A DNA stretch of 64,000 nucleotides from Mycolicibacterium litorale (GCF_010731695.1 NZ_AP022586.1:806001-870000); one strand, 5' to 3'; shown: positions 1-9,586, numbered from the stretch's first letter. A program made the numbers and translations. The notes: generated from the letters alone by a model not told the origin.

Positions 1-2
1 AG

Positions 3-1535
3 GCCTTCGACGAGATGTTCGATCAGCAGGGCAACGTGCGCGGCCCCTACAAGGGCATTCTCAAGGAGCTCGCCCCGTCGGACGCCTCTGACCTGCAGGC
101 TCGCGCGGACGCCCTGGACCGCGCGCTGGTCAACCAGGGCATCACGTTCTCGCTGTCCGGGCAGGAGCGACCGCTGCCGCTCGACCTCGTGCCCCGGGTC
201 ATCTCGGCCGCCGAATGGACCCGGTTGGAACGTGGCATCACCCAGCGCGTGCGCGCGCTCGAGGCGTACCTCGACGACATCTACGGCGAGCAGCACATCC
301 TGCGCGACGGCGTCATCCCGCGCCGGTTGGTCACGTCCTGCGAGCACTTCCACCGTGAGGCTGCCGGCATCAACCCGCCCAACGGTGTGCGCATCCACGT
401 CGCGGGTATCGATTTGATCCGCGACGATCAGGGCAATTTCCGTGTCCTCGAGGACAACCTGCGGTCCCCGTCCGGGGTGTCATATGTGATGGAGAACCGC
501 CGCACGATGGCGCGGGTGTTCCCCAACCTGTTCGCCACCCACCGGGTGCGGGCGGTCGGTGACTACGCGTCGCACCTGCTGCGGGCGCTGCGCAACGCCG
601 CCGCGTCCAACGTGGCCGATCCGACGGTCGTGGTGCTCACGCCGGGGGTCTACAACTCGGCGTACTTCGAACATTCGCTGCTGGCGCGCCAGATGGGCGT
701 CGAACTCGTCGAGGGCCGCGACCTGTTCTGCCGCGACAACACCGTCTACATGCGCACGACGGGCGGTGAGCGGCAGGTCGACGTGATCTACCGCCGCATC
801 GACGACGCATACCTCGATCCCATGCAGTTCCGCCCCGATTCGGTGCTCGGCGTGGCCGGACTGCTCAACGCCGCACGGGCCGGGAACGTCGTGATCTCCA
901 GTGCGGTGGGCAACGGGGTCGGTGACGACAAACTCGTCTACACCTATGTGCCGACGATCATCGAGTACTACCTGGGCGAGAAACCGCTGCTCGCGAACGT
1001 CGACACCTTCCGGTGCTGGCTCGACGAGGAGCGCGAAGAGGTGCTCGACCGCATCGACGAGCTGGTCATCAAACCCGTGGAGGGCTCGGGCGGCTACGGC
1101 ATCGTCTTCGGTTCCGACGCCTCGGAGAAGGAGCTCACCACGATCTGCAAGAAGATCCGCAACGACCCGCGCGGGTGGATCGCCCAGCCGGTGATGCAGT
1201 TGTCGACCGTGCCGACCCGGATCGGTGGCAAGCTGGCGCCCCGCCACGTCGACCTGCGGCCGTTCGCCGTCAACGACGGTGACGACGTGTGGGTGCTGCC
1301 CGGTGGCCTCACCCGCGTCGCGCTGCCCGAGGGGTCGCTGGTGGTCAACTCCAGTCAGGGCGGCGGGTCGAAGGACACCTGGGTGCTGGCGTCGCGCACC
1401 TCGGTCGCCGACCGGGAGCTCGCCGCCGCCGAGGTGGTGCGTTCGCTACCCAAGCAGGCCAAGGCCACGAAGACGGAGAAGGATGCGGACTCCCAGACAG
1501 CCGAACAGCTGCAACAGCAGCAGCAGCAGCAGTGA
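3..1535 (+). CDS. Circularly permuted ATP-grasp protein (5' truncated by window edge)
   Basis: This is a member of the circularly permuted ATP-grasp family (DUF404/DUF407 type; Rv2411c-like). The reading frame is open to the window edge: codons for A-F-D-E precede the first ATG at 15, and they match the usual N-terminal context of the family, so the true start lies upstream. A glycine-rich ATP-grasp loop (VIKPVEGSGGYGIVFG) is encoded near 1066-1110, and a conserved HVDLRPF segment lies near 1248. The family probably ligates amino acids or peptides using ATP, but the substrate is unknown. It is followed 15 bases later by an alpha-E protein and then a transglutaminase-like protein, a trio that is co-conserved widely in bacteria. 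The C-terminus ends in a glutamine run encoded by a CAG tract. Confidence 0.9.
   Translation, partial: AFDEMFDQQGNVRGPYKGILKELAPSDASDLQARADALDRALVNQGITFSLSGQERPLPLDLVPRVISAAEWTRLERGITQRVRALEAYLDDIYGEQHILRDGVIPRRLVTSCEHFHREAAGINPPNGVRIHVAGIDLIRDDQGNFRVLEDNLRSPSGVSYVMENRRTMARVFPNLFATHRVRAVGDYASHLLRALRNAAASNVADPTVVVLTPGVYNSAYFEHSLLARQMGVELVEGRDLFCRDNTVYMRTTGGERQVDVIYRRIDDAYLDPMQFRPDSVLGVAGLLNAARAGNVVISSAVGNGVGDDKLVYTYVPTIIEYYLGEKPLLANVDTFRCWLDEEREEVLDRIDELVIKPVEGSGGYGIVFGSDASEKELTTICKKIRNDPRGWIAQPVMQLSTVPTRIGGKLAPRHVDLRPFAVNDGDDVWVLPGGLTRVALPEGSLVVNSSQGGGSKDTWVLASRTSVADRELAAAEVVRSLPKQAKATKTEKDADSQTAEQLQQQQQQQ
1515..1532 (+). repeat. CAG trinucleotide tract (6 copies) encoding poly-Gln tail
   Basis: Six uninterrupted CAG codons, preceded by one CAA, encode the last residues of the ATP-grasp protein just before its TGA. 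Slippage here would change only tail length because the unit is three bases. Confidence 0.95.
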
Positions 1536-1550
1536 GGCGGTGAGGTAGTG

Positions 1551-2525
1551 ATGCTGGCACGCAACGCCGAATCGCTGTACTGGATCGGCCGCTACGTCGA
1601 GCGGGCCGACGACACCGCGCGCATCCTCGACGTCACGGTGCACCAACTGCTCGAGGACTCCAGCGTCGACCCCGACCAGGCGTCGCGGACGCTGCTGCGG
1701 GTGCTCGGGATGGAAGCGCCCGACCACGCGCTCGACGTGTGGTCGCTCACCGACCTCGTCGCGTTCACCCGCGACGGTGTGGGCGCCACCTCGATCGTCG
1801 ACGCGATCTCCGCGGCGCGGGAGAACGCCCGCGGCGCACGGGAAGTCACCTCGACCGAGATCTGGGAGTGCCTCAACACGACCTACAACGCGCTCGCCGA
1901 ACGCGAACGCGCCGCCAGGCGCCTCGGGCCGCACGAGTTCCTCTCGTATGTGGAGGGTCGCGCGGCGATGTTCGCCGGGCTGGCGGATTCCACGCTCAGC
2001 CGCGACGACGGCTACCGGTTCATGGTGCTGGGCCGCGCGATCGAACGCGTCGACATGACCGTGCGACTGCTGCTCTCGCGGGTCGGCGACAGCGCGTCGT
2101 CGCCGGCGTGGGTCACGCTGTTGCGCTCCGCCGGTGCGCACGACACGTACCTGCGCACCTATCGCGGTGCGCTCGACGCCGCCCGCGTCGTCGAGTTCAT
2201 GCTGTTGGACCGGCTGTTCCCGCGGTCGGTCTTCTACTCGCTGCGGCTGGCCGAGCACAACCTCGACGAGCTGCTCAACCGTCCGCACAACCGGCTGGGC
2301 GCCACCGCCGAGCCGCAGCGCCTGCTGGGCCGGGCGCGCAGCGAGCTGGAGTTCATGCAGCCCGGTGTCCTGCTCGAGTCGCTCGAACAGCGGCTGGCCG
2401 GCCTGCAGAAGATGTGCAGCGACCTCGGAGAAGCGTTGGCGCTGCAGTTCTTTCACGTCGCGCCGTGGGTGGCCTGGACTGACGCCGGCCGCAATTCGCT
2501 GGTCATCGAGGAAGGGGAGATCTGA
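1551..2525 (+). CDS. Alpha-E domain protein (DUF403)
   Basis: This all-helical protein of about 324 residues begins MLARNAESLYWIGRYVERAD, the hallmark opening of the alpha-E (DUF403) family, equivalent to Rv2410c. The biochemical role is unknown. The family nearly always travels with a circularly permuted ATP-grasp protein and a transglutaminase-like protein and is thought to act with them on a peptide substrate. A GTG at 1548 is directly adjacent in frame. ATG 1551 is preferred because the GAGG at 1542-1545 then has better spacing. The stop is 2 bases before the next gene, so the three genes form one operon. Confidence 0.9.
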   Translation: MLARNAESLYWIGRYVERADDTARILDVTVHQLLEDSSVDPDQASRTLLRVLGMEAPDHALDVWSLTDLVAFTRDGVGATSIVDAISAARENARGAREVTSTEIWECLNTTYNALAERERAARRLGPHEFLSYVEGRAAMFAGLADSTLSRDDGYRFMVLGRAIERVDMTVRLLLSRVGDSASSPAWVTLLRSAGAHDTYLRTYRGALDAARVVEFMLLDRLFPRSVFYSLRLAEHNLDELLNRPHNRLGATAEPQRLLGRARSELEFMQPGVLLESLEQRLAGLQKMCSDLGEALALQFFHVAPWVAWTDAGRNSLVIEEGEI

Positions 2526-2527
2526 CA

Positions 2528-3367
2528 ATGTGGCGGATGCGGGTGGTGCACGCGACGGGCTATGCCTACAAGTCGCCGGTCACCGCGTCGTTCAACGAGG
2601 CGAGGCTGACGCCGCGGTCGGACAATCGGCAGAACGTGATCCTCAACCGGATCGAGACGGCGCCTGCCACCCGGCAGTACCGCTACGTCGACTACTGGGG
2701 TACGGCGGTCACGGCGTTCGACCTGCACGCACCGCACACCGAACTCGAGGTGACGGCGTCGTCGGTCGTCGAGACCGACGTCGGGGAGCATCCCGCGGAG
2801 ACGGTGACGTGGGAGGACCTGCGCTCCGAGGCGGTCATCGACCGGTTCGACGAGGTGCTCACCCCAACCGACTACACGCCGCAGAGCAAGAGGATCGCGC
2901 GGGTGGGGGAGCGCATCGCGAAATACCACGACCCGTACGAGGCGGTGACCGCCGCGGCCAACTGGGTGCACAGCGAACTCGACTACGTCACCGGCAAGAC
3001 CGGGGTGTACTCGTCGGGACTCGACGCGCTGCGCGCGGGCAAGGGCGTGTGCCAGGACTTCACGCACCTCTCGCTGATCCTGTTGCGCAGCATGGGAATC
3101 CCTGCGCGCTACGTGTCCGGTTATCTACACCCCAGGCAGAAGGCCGGGGTCGGTGACACCGTCGAAGGCGAGAGCCACGCGTGGATCCAGGCGTGGACGG
3201 GTGGCTGGTGGAATTACGACCCGACCAACGACGTCGACATCAACGAGCAGTACATCAGCGTGGGCGTCGGGCGCGACTACTCCGACGTGTCGCCGCTCAA
3301 GGGCATCTACTCCGGTGAGGGGTCGACCGACCTCGACGTCGTCGTGGAGATCACCCGCCTGGCCTGA
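2528..3367 (+). CDS. Transglutaminase-like cysteine protease-fold protein
   Basis: This 279-residue protein has an N-terminal beta-rich domain (bacterial transglutaminase N-terminal type) and a C-terminal transglutaminase-like core (Rv2409c-like). The catalytic triad is visible: Cys175 in [11 protein letters not shown], His217 in ESHAWIQAW and Asp231 in [11 protein letters not shown]. It is the third gene of the ATP-grasp/alpha-E/transglutaminase operon, starting 2 bases after the alpha-E stop codon. There is no signal peptide, so it acts in the cytoplasm, presumably cleaving or making amide bonds in a product of the ATP-grasp partner; that coupling is inferred from conserved neighbourhood. 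Its last 17 bases overlap the convergent metallo-beta-lactamase-fold gene. Confidence 0.92.
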   Translation: MWRMRVVHATGYAYKSPVTASFNEARLTPRSDNRQNVILNRIETAPATRQYRYVDYWGTAVTAFDLHAPHTELEVTASSVVETDVGEHPAETVTWEDLRSEAVIDRFDEVLTPTDYTPQSKRIARVGERIAKYHDPYEAVTAAANWVHSELDYVTGKTGVYSSGLDALRAGKGVCQDFTHLSLILLRSMGIPARYVSGYLHPRQKAGVGDTVEGESHAWIQAWTGGWWNYDPTNDVDINEQYISVGVGRDYSDVSPLKGIYSGEGSTDLDVVVEITRLA

Positions 3368-4208
3368 CGCACACCCCGGGGTGCACCTCGACGCGGTGGA
3401 GGTCGTCGCCGAGTTCGACCTGGCGAGGGAACACGGCGGCCGCCCGCGCCCGCCAGTCCTCCTCCTGGCCGGGAGCGATGCCCGGCACGTAGTGGGTCAG
3501 CACGAGGATGCCCACGCGGGCGCGCTCCGCGGTGGCGGCGGCCTGCTCGACCGACGAGTGGTAGTCGCAGATATCACGGAAGCGCTGCTGGGGCATCAGC
3601 TCGACGAGGTCCTTGCGAATCACGGTGTGCACCAATGCGCCTGCACCAGCGGCGAGCGCATCGAGGCTCTCGCACGGCACGGTGTCCCCGGCCAGCACGA
3701 CCGACGCGCCGTCGTGTTCGATCCGGAATCCGATGGTGGGGGCGACGGGCCGGTGATCGGTCGGCGCCACCCGGATCTGCACGGCGTCGTGGTCCCACAC
3801 CGGGCCGTCGGTGACCTCACGCACCTCGACCGGCGGAGGTGCGGTCAGGTCGGCGTGGTGGGCGATGCGGTAGCCGATGTCGTGGCCGAACGCCGTGAGC
3901 GTCGCCTCGACGACCTCGGCGGTGCCGGGCGGGCCGATGACCGGGAGCGGCACCTGCTCGGTGAACGTCGTCACCCATCGCGTGATCAGCAGATCGCCGA
4001 GGTCGGCGATGTGGTCGCTGTGCAGATGCGTCAACAGCAGTGCGGTCAACCCGTTGGCGCCGATTCCGGCCGCGGCCATCCGCTGCTGCACTCCGCGTCC
4101 GCAGTCGACGAGGAAGGCCTGACCCCCGGCCCGCACCAGCGTCGACGGTCCGGCCCGCCGCGGATCGGGGATGGGACTGCCGGTTCCCAGGAGGGTCACC
4201 TCGATCAT
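3351..4208 (-). CDS. rnz: Metallo-beta-lactamase-fold hydrolase, ribonuclease Z-like
   Basis: This 285-residue protein begins [21 protein letters not shown], the RNase Z/ElaC opening with GTGSP. The metal-binding HxHxDH motif is present as H61-L-H63-S-D65-H66, and a further motif GDT ([10 protein letters not shown]) and HYV near the C-terminus complete the metal site. RNase Z removes 3' trailers from tRNA precursors; the orthologue by position is Rv2407. Related hydrolases of this fold (arylsulfatase-like, phosphodiesterase) cannot be excluded by eye. It is transcribed alone and convergently with the transglutaminase gene, overlapping it by 17 bases, and divergently from the CBS-domain gene 111 bases away. 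Confidence 0.85.
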   Translation of the reverse strand: MIEVTLLGTGSPIPDPRRAGPSTLVRAGGQAFLVDCGRGVQQRMAAAGIGANGLTALLLTHLHSDHIADLGDLLITRWVTTFTEQVPLPVIGPPGTAEVVEATLTAFGHDIGYRIAHHADLTAPPPVEVREVTDGPVWDHDAVQIRVAPTDHRPVAPTIGFRIEHDGASVVLAGDTVPCESLDALAAGAGALVHTVIRKDLVELMPQQRFRDICDYHSSVEQAAATAERARVGILVLTHYVPGIAPGQEEDWRARAAAVFPRQVELGDDLHRVEVHPGVCVRPGG

Positions 4209-4319
4209 GGGCTCATGGGTACTCCACCCGGCCGCGGTCGGGAAGCGATTCCGCTATTCCGTCGACAGCAAAACCGATCTAGCCTGGTGTGAGCCGAATC
4301 ACAACAGCGGGAGGCGGCG

Positions 4320-4748
4320 ATGCGGATAGCGGACGTGCTGCGCGGCAAGGGTTCGGCGGTGGCCACCATCACGGAGACGACGACGGTCACCGGCCTGCTC
4401 GCGGAGCTGGCCACCCACAACATCGGGGCCATGGTGGTCGTGGGTCCCGACGGGATGGTCGGCATGGTCTCCGAACGCGATGTGGTGCGCCAGCTCCAGG
4501 TGCGCGGCGCCGACTTGCTGCGCATGCCCGTGTCGGAGATCATGACCGGCGTCGTGGTGACCTGTACGCCGAACGATCCGGTCGACGACCTGGCGGCGCT
4601 GATGACCAACAACCGCGTCCGGCACGTGCCGGTGCTCGAGAACGGCCGACTGGCCGGCATCGTGAGCATCGGCGACGTGGTCAAGACCCGGATGGAGCAG
4701 TTGCAGGCGGAGCAGGAACAGCTGCAGGCCTACATCACCGGCGGCTGA
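4320..4748 (+). CDS. CBS-domain pair protein
   Basis: This 142-residue protein consists almost entirely of two CBS domains. The first is around residues 5-60 (MVVVGPDGMVGMVSERDVV) and the second around 75-130 (VPVLENGRLAGIVSIGDVV). There is a short acidic and Gln-rich C-terminal helix. Such stand-alone CBS pairs bind adenine nucleotides and act as energy sensors; the partner here is unknown. It matches Rv2406c by position. A strong GGGAGG ribosome site lies 9 bases upstream of ATG 4320. It ends 1 base before the convergent monooxygenase gene ends, so the two 3' ends abut with no room for a separate terminator. Confidence 0.9.
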   Translation: MRIADVLRGKGSAVATITETTTVTGLLAELATHNIGAMVVVGPDGMVGMVSERDVVRQLQVRGADLLRMPVSEIMTGVVVTCTPNDPVDDLAALMTNNRVRHVPVLENGRLAGIVSIGDVVKTRMEQLQAEQEQLQAYITGG

Positions 4749-4749
4749 G

Positions 4750-6156
4750 TCACCGCGCGGCGCTGACGGGTTCGTCCGCCGGGTCGAGCAGGGTGTTGTC
4801 GCCGAACGCACCGCGGTAGGCCGCGGCCGGATGGTTGTCCGGCAATCGATCTCCGCGCCCGAGCAGTTTGTGGCGCAGTGTCCCCGACTTGTCGGTGGCG
4901 ATCAGGCCCCGCTCGCGCAGCGTGGGGAACAGCCGGTCGGCCACCTCGGTGAATGTCCCCGGCACCGTGGCGTGGTAGACGTTGATGCCGTCCACACCGG
5001 CCTCCCGCCACTCCTCGAGGAGATCGGCGATCTCCTCGGCGGTGCCGACGACACGGTTCGCCCCCTCCAGCACCCAGGCGAGGTCGCGGATCGTCGGTTC
5101 GGCATTACCCGACGCCTCGGCCGCCCACCGCGCGAAACCCTGCACACCGGTGAATTCACCGAGTTCGCTCAGCGGCGTCTCCAGCGGGAACCGGCCCGCG
5201 TCCACGCCCGCATCGCCGAGCGCGTGCAGCGCGACCCCTTCGAGGTCGAGGTACCGCTTGATCTCGTCGTTGCGGCGGACCGCCTCACGGTGGGTGTCGC
5301 CGATCACGAACGACAGCCCCTGCGCGAACGTGATGTCCGCGGGATCGCGACCGTTCTCGACGGCCAGCGCCCTGGTCTCGGACGTCAGGGCATGCGCCGC
5401 AGCGGGATTCGGGCTGCTGATGTACACCCCTTCGGCGTTGCGCGCGGAGAACAGCTGCCCGGCCGGTGAGGCGCCTGCCTGGAACAGCACCGGCGTGCGT
5501 TGCGGCGACGGCGAGGTGAAGTGCGGACCCTCCACCCGGTAGCGCTTGCCGACGTGGTTGATGCGATGGATCTTGGCCGGGTCGGAGTGCACGCCGCGGG
5601 CCTTGTCCTGCACGAGTGCGCTCTCGTCCCATGAGCCCTCCCACAGCTTGAAGACGACATCGAGGTACTCGTAGGCCCATTCGTAGCGTTCGTCGTGGCC
5701 GAGAGTGCCGTCATGGCCGAAGCTGCGGAACATGTTCTCGTTGAAGCTGGTCACGATGTTCCACCCGAGCCGGCCCTCGGTGTAGTGGTCCAGCGAGGAC
5801 ATCCGCCGCGCGAAATTGAACGGATGGTCCTGAACGATGGAGCTGGTGAAGACGATGCCCAGCGTTTCGGTCACCGTGGCCAGCGCCGAGGCGAGCACCG
5901 ACGGATCGTTGACCGGCACCTGGATCCCGCCCTCGACGGCCTTGCGCCAGTTGCCGTTCCACGGCGCCCGCAATCCGAACACGTCGGCGAAGAACAACAG
6001 GTCGTACCCGGCCTTCTCGACGGTCGTGGCCAGAGAGGTCCAGTGCCGTAGTGAGTTGAACTCGTGGTTGTGGGCACTCGGATCGCGCCACAGTCCGTGC
6101 AGGACGTGCGATGCGGTGTTCATCACGAACGCCGAGAAGTAGAGCGGCTTGCTCAT
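4750..6156 (-). CDS. FMN-dependent monooxygenase, NtaA/DmoA family (bacterial luciferase fold)
   Basis: This 468-residue protein has the length and motifs of the NtaA/SnaA/DmoA branch of flavin-dependent two-component monooxygenases. It has the N-terminal KPLYFSAFVMNTASHVLHGLWRDP type opening, the central EGRLGWNIVTSFNENM block that binds the substrate and flavin, and YEYLDVVFKLWEGSWD. These enzymes use reduced FMN supplied by a reductase to oxidise substrates such as dibenzothiophene, dimethyl sulfide or nitrilotriacetate. Its start overlaps the end of the MetQ-like gene by 4 bases (ATGA), so it is the last gene of a metN-metI-metQ operon. That context suggests an imported organosulfur substrate, which is inference. 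No flavin reductase gene is adjacent. Confidence 0.88.
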   Translation of the reverse strand: MSKPLYFSAFVMNTASHVLHGLWRDPSAHNHEFNSLRHWTSLATTVEKAGYDLLFFADVFGLRAPWNGNWRKAVEGGIQVPVNDPSVLASALATVTETLGIVFTSSIVQDHPFNFARRMSSLDHYTEGRLGWNIVTSFNENMFRSFGHDGTLGHDERYEWAYEYLDVVFKLWEGSWDESALVQDKARGVHSDPAKIHRINHVGKRYRVEGPHFTSPSPQRTPVLFQAGASPAGQLFSARNAEGVYISSPNPAAAHALTSETRALAVENGRDPADITFAQGLSFVIGDTHREAVRRNDEIKRYLDLEGVALHALGDAGVDAGRFPLETPLSELGEFTGVQGFARWAAEASGNAEPTIRDLAWVLEGANRVVGTAEEIADLLEEWREAGVDGINVYHATVPGTFTEVADRLFPTLRERGLIATDKSGTLRHKLLGRGDRLPDNHPAAAYRGAFGDNTLLDPADEPVSAAR

Positions 6157-7055
6157 GAGATCGGTCCCAGGGTGTCGCGGATCAGCTTGTTGTCGGTGGT
6201 CTCGAGGAACTCGGCGATCTTCGGGTCCTTGAAGGTCGCGATCAGTTTCTGCACGTTGGGATCGTCGAGGTGGCGGTTGCTGACCACCAGTCCGCCCTCG
6301 CTGCCCGCGGGTGCGGGATGGCGGGCCAGGATCTGCTCCTCGGTCAGCCCGGCGGCGTACACGTCGGAGATGTGCACGACGACCGCGTCGACGTCGGCGA
6401 GGCTGCGGGCGAGCTGGCCGATCGGCACCTGCACGAACCGGTAGTTCTTGGGATTCGTCGCGATGTCCCCGAGCTGCGGCAGCCCGGCCACCGTGTCCTT
6501 ACCGGGTTTCAGCGTGATCTGGCCGGCCTCGGCCAGGTCGAGCAGCGCGATGGCCTGTCCGGCTGGGTCGTCGCGCAGCGCGATCCGCGCGCCGTCGGGC
6601 AGCTGCTCCCAGCTGCGGTAGCGGTCGGAGTAGGTGGCCTGGTCCCACGTGAAGGTCGGTGCGGCAAGGGTGAGTTCGAAACCGTTGGCGGCGATCGCGT
6701 CGTTGAGGAACGGCTGGTGTTCGAAGAAGTTGCCCGCGACGTTGCCGGCGTCCACGGCGCGGTTGATCTCGATGAGGTTGTCGATCTGGACGGGTTCGAT
6801 CGTGATCCCGTGCGACGGTGCGATGTTGTCGGCGATGTAGCCCAGCAGGTTCTCGGCGGCGATGTCGGTGCTCCACGTCGCGACCTTGAGGTTGGGACCG
6901 AACGGCTTGTCCTCGTTGGACACGTTGGCGTAGACGATGCCGCCGGTGACGGCGGCGACCGCGACGATCGCGCCGGCGATCCACGGCCACCGTCTGCGCT
7001 TCTTGATCTCGAGGTCGATGCCGGGTCCGGCGGGCGAACTGGTGTGGCTGGTCAT
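6153..7055 (-). CDS. MetQ/NlpA-family ABC transporter substrate-binding protein
   Basis: This 300-residue binding protein belongs to the NlpA/MetQ family. The N-terminus is not a classical lipobox: a basic stretch KKRRRWPWI is followed by a hydrophobic segment (about residues 24-44), so it is probably held by an uncleaved membrane anchor. The domain then follows with LKVATWSTDIAAENLLGYIAD and GNFFEHQPFLNDAI, where the family binds D/L-methionine. A good ribosome site (GAAAGGAAAC) precedes ATG. It is 10 bases downstream of the permease gene and overlaps the monooxygenase gene. The ligand could be methionine or another sulfur compound. Confidence 0.9.
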   Translation of the reverse strand: MTSHTSSPAGPGIDLEIKKRRRWPWIAGAIVAVAAVTGGIVYANVSNEDKPFGPNLKVATWSTDIAAENLLGYIADNIAPSHGITIEPVQIDNLIEINRAVDAGNVAGNFFEHQPFLNDAIAANGFELTLAAPTFTWDQATYSDRYRSWEQLPDGARIALRDDPAGQAIALLDLAEAGQITLKPGKDTVAGLPQLGDIATNPKNYRFVQVPIGQLARSLADVDAVVVHISDVYAAGLTEEQILARHPAPAGSEGGLVVSNRHLDDPNVQKLIATFKDPKIAEFLETTDNKLIRDTLGPIS

Positions 7056-7065
7056 GGGTTTCCTT

Positions 7066-7749
7066 TCAGCGGGTGAGGGCCTTGACGACGCGGTCGCCGG
7101 TGAACTGGACGATCTGAACCGTGATGATCAGCGACACAGCGGTGGCGATCATGATGTTGTCGTCGAATCGGTTGTAGCCGTAGGTGATTGCGAGGTTGCC
7201 CACGCCGCCTGCGCCGATCGATCCGGCGATGGCGGAGTACTCGATCATCGCGATGGTGTTGACGGTGAGCGCTCCGGCGAGGCCGGGCAGCGCCTCGGAG
7301 AGCTGTACGGTCCTGATGACCTGCAGCGTGGATCCGCCTGAGACGAGTCCCATGTCGGCGACATCGGGCCGCACCTCGCGCAGCGCGTTCTGGACGAGCC
7401 GGGCGAAGAACGGGACCCCGGCGACGGTCATCGGCACGATCGCCGCCTGGATGCCGATCGTGGTGCCGACGATGAACCGCGTGACGGGGATGATCGCGGC
7501 CATGAGGATCAGGAACGGAAGGGACCGCCCGATGTTCACGGCCGTGTTGAGCACCGCGAAGATCCGCGCGTTGGGGTAGAGCCCGAGTTCGGAGGTGTTG
7601 TGCAGCGTGATGCCGACCGGGATGCCGATCGCCACCACCAGCGCCATCGTGATGCCGACCATCAGCCAGGTCTCGCCGTAGGCGGGCAGCAACAGATCGG
7701 GCACGTCGGCCCACGGCGTGTTGAAGTCCTCGGCGGCGAGGTAGGTCAT
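7066..7749 (-). CDS. MetI-type ABC transporter permease
   Basis: This 227-residue integral membrane permease has about five hydrophobic helices and the binding-protein-dependent transport (BPD) signature around [25 protein letters not shown] with the GGVGNLAI end block typical of MetI. It forms the membrane channel between the MetQ-like receptor and the MetN-like ATPase. Its start overlaps the metN-like stop by 4 bases (ATGA), implying translational coupling. Confidence 0.92.
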   Translation of the reverse strand: MTYLAAEDFNTPWADVPDLLLPAYGETWLMVGITMALVVAIGIPVGITLHNTSELGLYPNARIFAVLNTAVNIGRSLPFLILMAAIIPVTRFIVGTTIGIQAAIVPMTVAGVPFFARLVQNALREVRPDVADMGLVSGGSTLQVIRTVQLSEALPGLAGALTVNTIAMIEYSAIAGSIGAGGVGNLAITYGYNRFDDNIMIATAVSLIITVQIVQFTGDRVVKALTR

Positions 7750-8744
7750 GCCGCCGCCTTCCGCGCGGTCGCCGAAATCCGCACGTGCAGCCCGCGGTCG
7801 GTGAGGTACTCGGCGAATCCCGTTGGAGCGCCGGGGGAGATGGCCAGCACGGCGCGGCCCACCGCCACCCCGCGGATCGCCTCCACACTGGCGCTGAGCA
7901 CGCTGACCTGGGCGTCTGAGATGCCCGGGACCGACTGGATCGAGGTGAGCCAGTCCAACGGCACGTCGCGCGAGGCGTAGGACACCTCCCAGACCTCGCC
8001 GTCACCGAGCAGCGGCACGCTGGGCCGTTCGGGCAGCAGTTCCCGCGCCAGCGCCGAACCGGGATCGAGGATGACGTCGGTGACCGAGCCGCTCTCGACG
8101 ATGCGACCGTTGTCGATGCGGGCCACCGAGTCCGCGATCTCGCGGACCACCTCCATCTCGTGGGTGATCAGGATGATCGAGAGGCCGAACTCCTCGCGGA
8201 GGTGGCTGAGCAGCGCGAGGATCGAGCGCGTGGTGGCCGGGTCGAGACCCGAGGTCGCCTCGTCGGAGAGCAGGACCGACGGTCCGAGCGCGAGCGCGCG
8301 GGCGATGCCCACCCGCTGACGCTGGCCGCCCGACAGCTGCGCGGGGTGGTAGTGGCTGCGATCGGCGAGGCCGACGCGGTCGAGCAGTTCGGCGACCCGC
8401 TTGGTCACGGAATCATCAGTGGCGCGCAGGTATTCGAGCGGCAGCGCGATGTTCTGCGCGACCGTGCGCCTGCGCAGCAGTGGTGCGGTCTGGAAGATGA
8501 CGCCGATCTTGCGCCGCGCCGCGATCAACTCGGCGCCATCGAGCCGGGTGAAGTCCTTGCCGTCCACGCGGACGGATCCGCTGGTGGGCCGTTCCAGGAA
8601 GCTCACGCACCGCGACAGCGTGCTCTTGCCCGCACCGCTGGGTCCGACGACGGCGAGGATCTCACCGGCGGCGACGGACAACGAGATGTCGTCGAGCACG
8701 GTGCGGTCGCCGAACCTCTTGGTCAGGTTCTCGATCTCGATCAT
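7746..8744 (-). CDS. MetN-type ABC transporter ATP-binding protein with C-terminal NIL/ACT-like domain
   Basis: This 332-residue ATPase has Walker [10 protein letters not shown] at residues 34-42, the signature LSGGQ at 137-141, Walker B LLSDEA at 158-163 and the H-loop in LIITHEMEV. The remaining residues, about 240-332, match the length and position of the NIL/ACT-like regulatory domain of MetN, which binds methionine and inhibits transport when the cell is replete. It is the first gene of the metNIQ-monooxygenase operon and is divergent from the GNAT gene across 209 bases. This strengthens a sulfur-compound import role for the operon. Confidence 0.92.
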   Translation of the reverse strand: MIEIENLTKRFGDRTVLDDISLSVAAGEILAVVGPSGAGKSTLSRCVSFLERPTSGSVRVDGKDFTRLDGAELIAARRKIGVIFQTAPLLRRRTVAQNIALPLEYLRATDDSVTKRVAELLDRVGLADRSHYHPAQLSGGQRQRVGIARALALGPSVLLSDEATSGLDPATTRSILALLSHLREEFGLSIILITHEMEVVREIADSVARIDNGRIVESGSVTDVILDPGSALARELLPERPSVPLLGDGEVWEVSYASRDVPLDWLTSIQSVPGISDAQVSVLSASVEAIRGVAVGRAVLAISPGAPTGFAEYLTDRGLHVRISATARKAAA

Positions 8745-8953
8745 GGGGGCTCGCTGGTCTTCTGGGGCAGTCGGCGCTGCACGGGTGGGTGAGGCGGAGA
8801 AGTGCGCCGGCGACCGGCGCGGGCAGACAGGCGCAAAACGTACGCAGTTTCGCGACCGCCGTACACGCTCCGGATCGCCGTGATCTGAATGACGTTGTGC
8901 TCACCCTGATTTGAACCGGTAGCCGCGATGTTGCCGAACGCGGCCGCTGCGGC
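8745..8953. promoter_or_regulatory. Divergent intergenic region between metN-like and GNAT genes
   Basis: Promoters for the metNIQ operon (left) and the GNAT gene (right) must lie here. I see a short inverted repeat, GTACG at 8840-8844 and CGTAC at 8860-8864, that could be an operator or weak hairpin. I found no SAM-riboswitch-like core and no convincing polycysteine leader peptide, although one frame reading toward metN contains several Cys codons. Confidence 0.35.
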
Positions 8954-9586
8954 ATGACCATGTGCGATGGTGGGCGGGTGGTTGCTGTCGAGGTCCGTCC
9001 CGGGCGCAGACCGGATGTCCGAGTGCTGTCCGAGGTGCTCGGGCGCGCCTTCTACGACGATCCGGTGATGACGTGGGTGCTGCCCGACGATGCGGCGCGC
9101 GCCCGCGGTCTCGAGCGCATGTTCGCCACCATGACGCGCCACCACTTTCTGCGCGGCGGCGGCGTCGAAGTGGCTTCCGCCGGTGCGGGCCTGGGCGCGG
9201 CTGCCCTGTGGGATCCGCCCGGCCGATGGAAGCAGACGCGTCTCGAGGAGTTCCTGATGATGCCGGCGTTCATCCGCGCCTTCGGCAACCGGGTGGGCCA
9301 CGGGCAGCAAGTCGCCGAGTTGATGAAGGAGCACCACCCTGAAGAGCCGCACTGGTACCTGGCGATCATCGGCAGCGATCCGACCGTGCGAGGCGGCGGG
9401 TACGGGCAGGCGTTGATGCGCTCACGGCTCGACCGCTGCGACGCCGAGTACGCGCCGGCGTACCTGGAGTCCAGCAATCCCGACAACATTCCGTACTACG
9501 AGCGGTTCGGCTTCGAGGTCACTGGGGAGTTGAAAGTGCCGAACGGCGGCCCGTCGCTGTGGCCCATGTGGCGGCGGCCACGGTGA
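8954..9586 (+). CDS. GNAT-family N-acetyltransferase
   Basis: This 210-residue acetyltransferase has the acetyl-CoA pyrophosphate loop in VRGGGYGQALM (motif A, Q/RxxGxG/A) and the C-terminal NIPYYERFGFEVTGE block typical of GNAT enzymes. The N-terminal part VRPGRRPDVRVLSEVLGRAFYDDPVMTWVLPD is the common mycobacterial/streptomycete form. The acceptor substrate is unknown. Several in-frame starts exist (ATG 8954, ATG 8960); the conserved domain begins only at about residue 11, so the start is uncertain. It is monocistronic. Confidence 0.88.
   Translation: MTMCDGGRVVAVEVRPGRRPDVRVLSEVLGRAFYDDPVMTWVLPDDAARARGLERMFATMTRHHFLRGGGVEVASAGAGLGAAALWDPPGRWKQTRLEEFLMMPAFIRAFGNRVGHGQQVAELMKEHHPEEPHWYLAIIGSDPTVRGGGYGQALMRSRLDRCDAEYAPAYLESSNPDNIPYYERFGFEVTGELKVPNGGPSLWPMWRRPR

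Noticed and set aside
8745..8953. SAM riboswitch or cysteine leader peptide upstream of metN
   Set aside because: No conserved SAM riboswitch core was seen. One frame has Cys codons (CAC near the middle) but lacks a -10 element placed for leaderless start and runs through the metN start.
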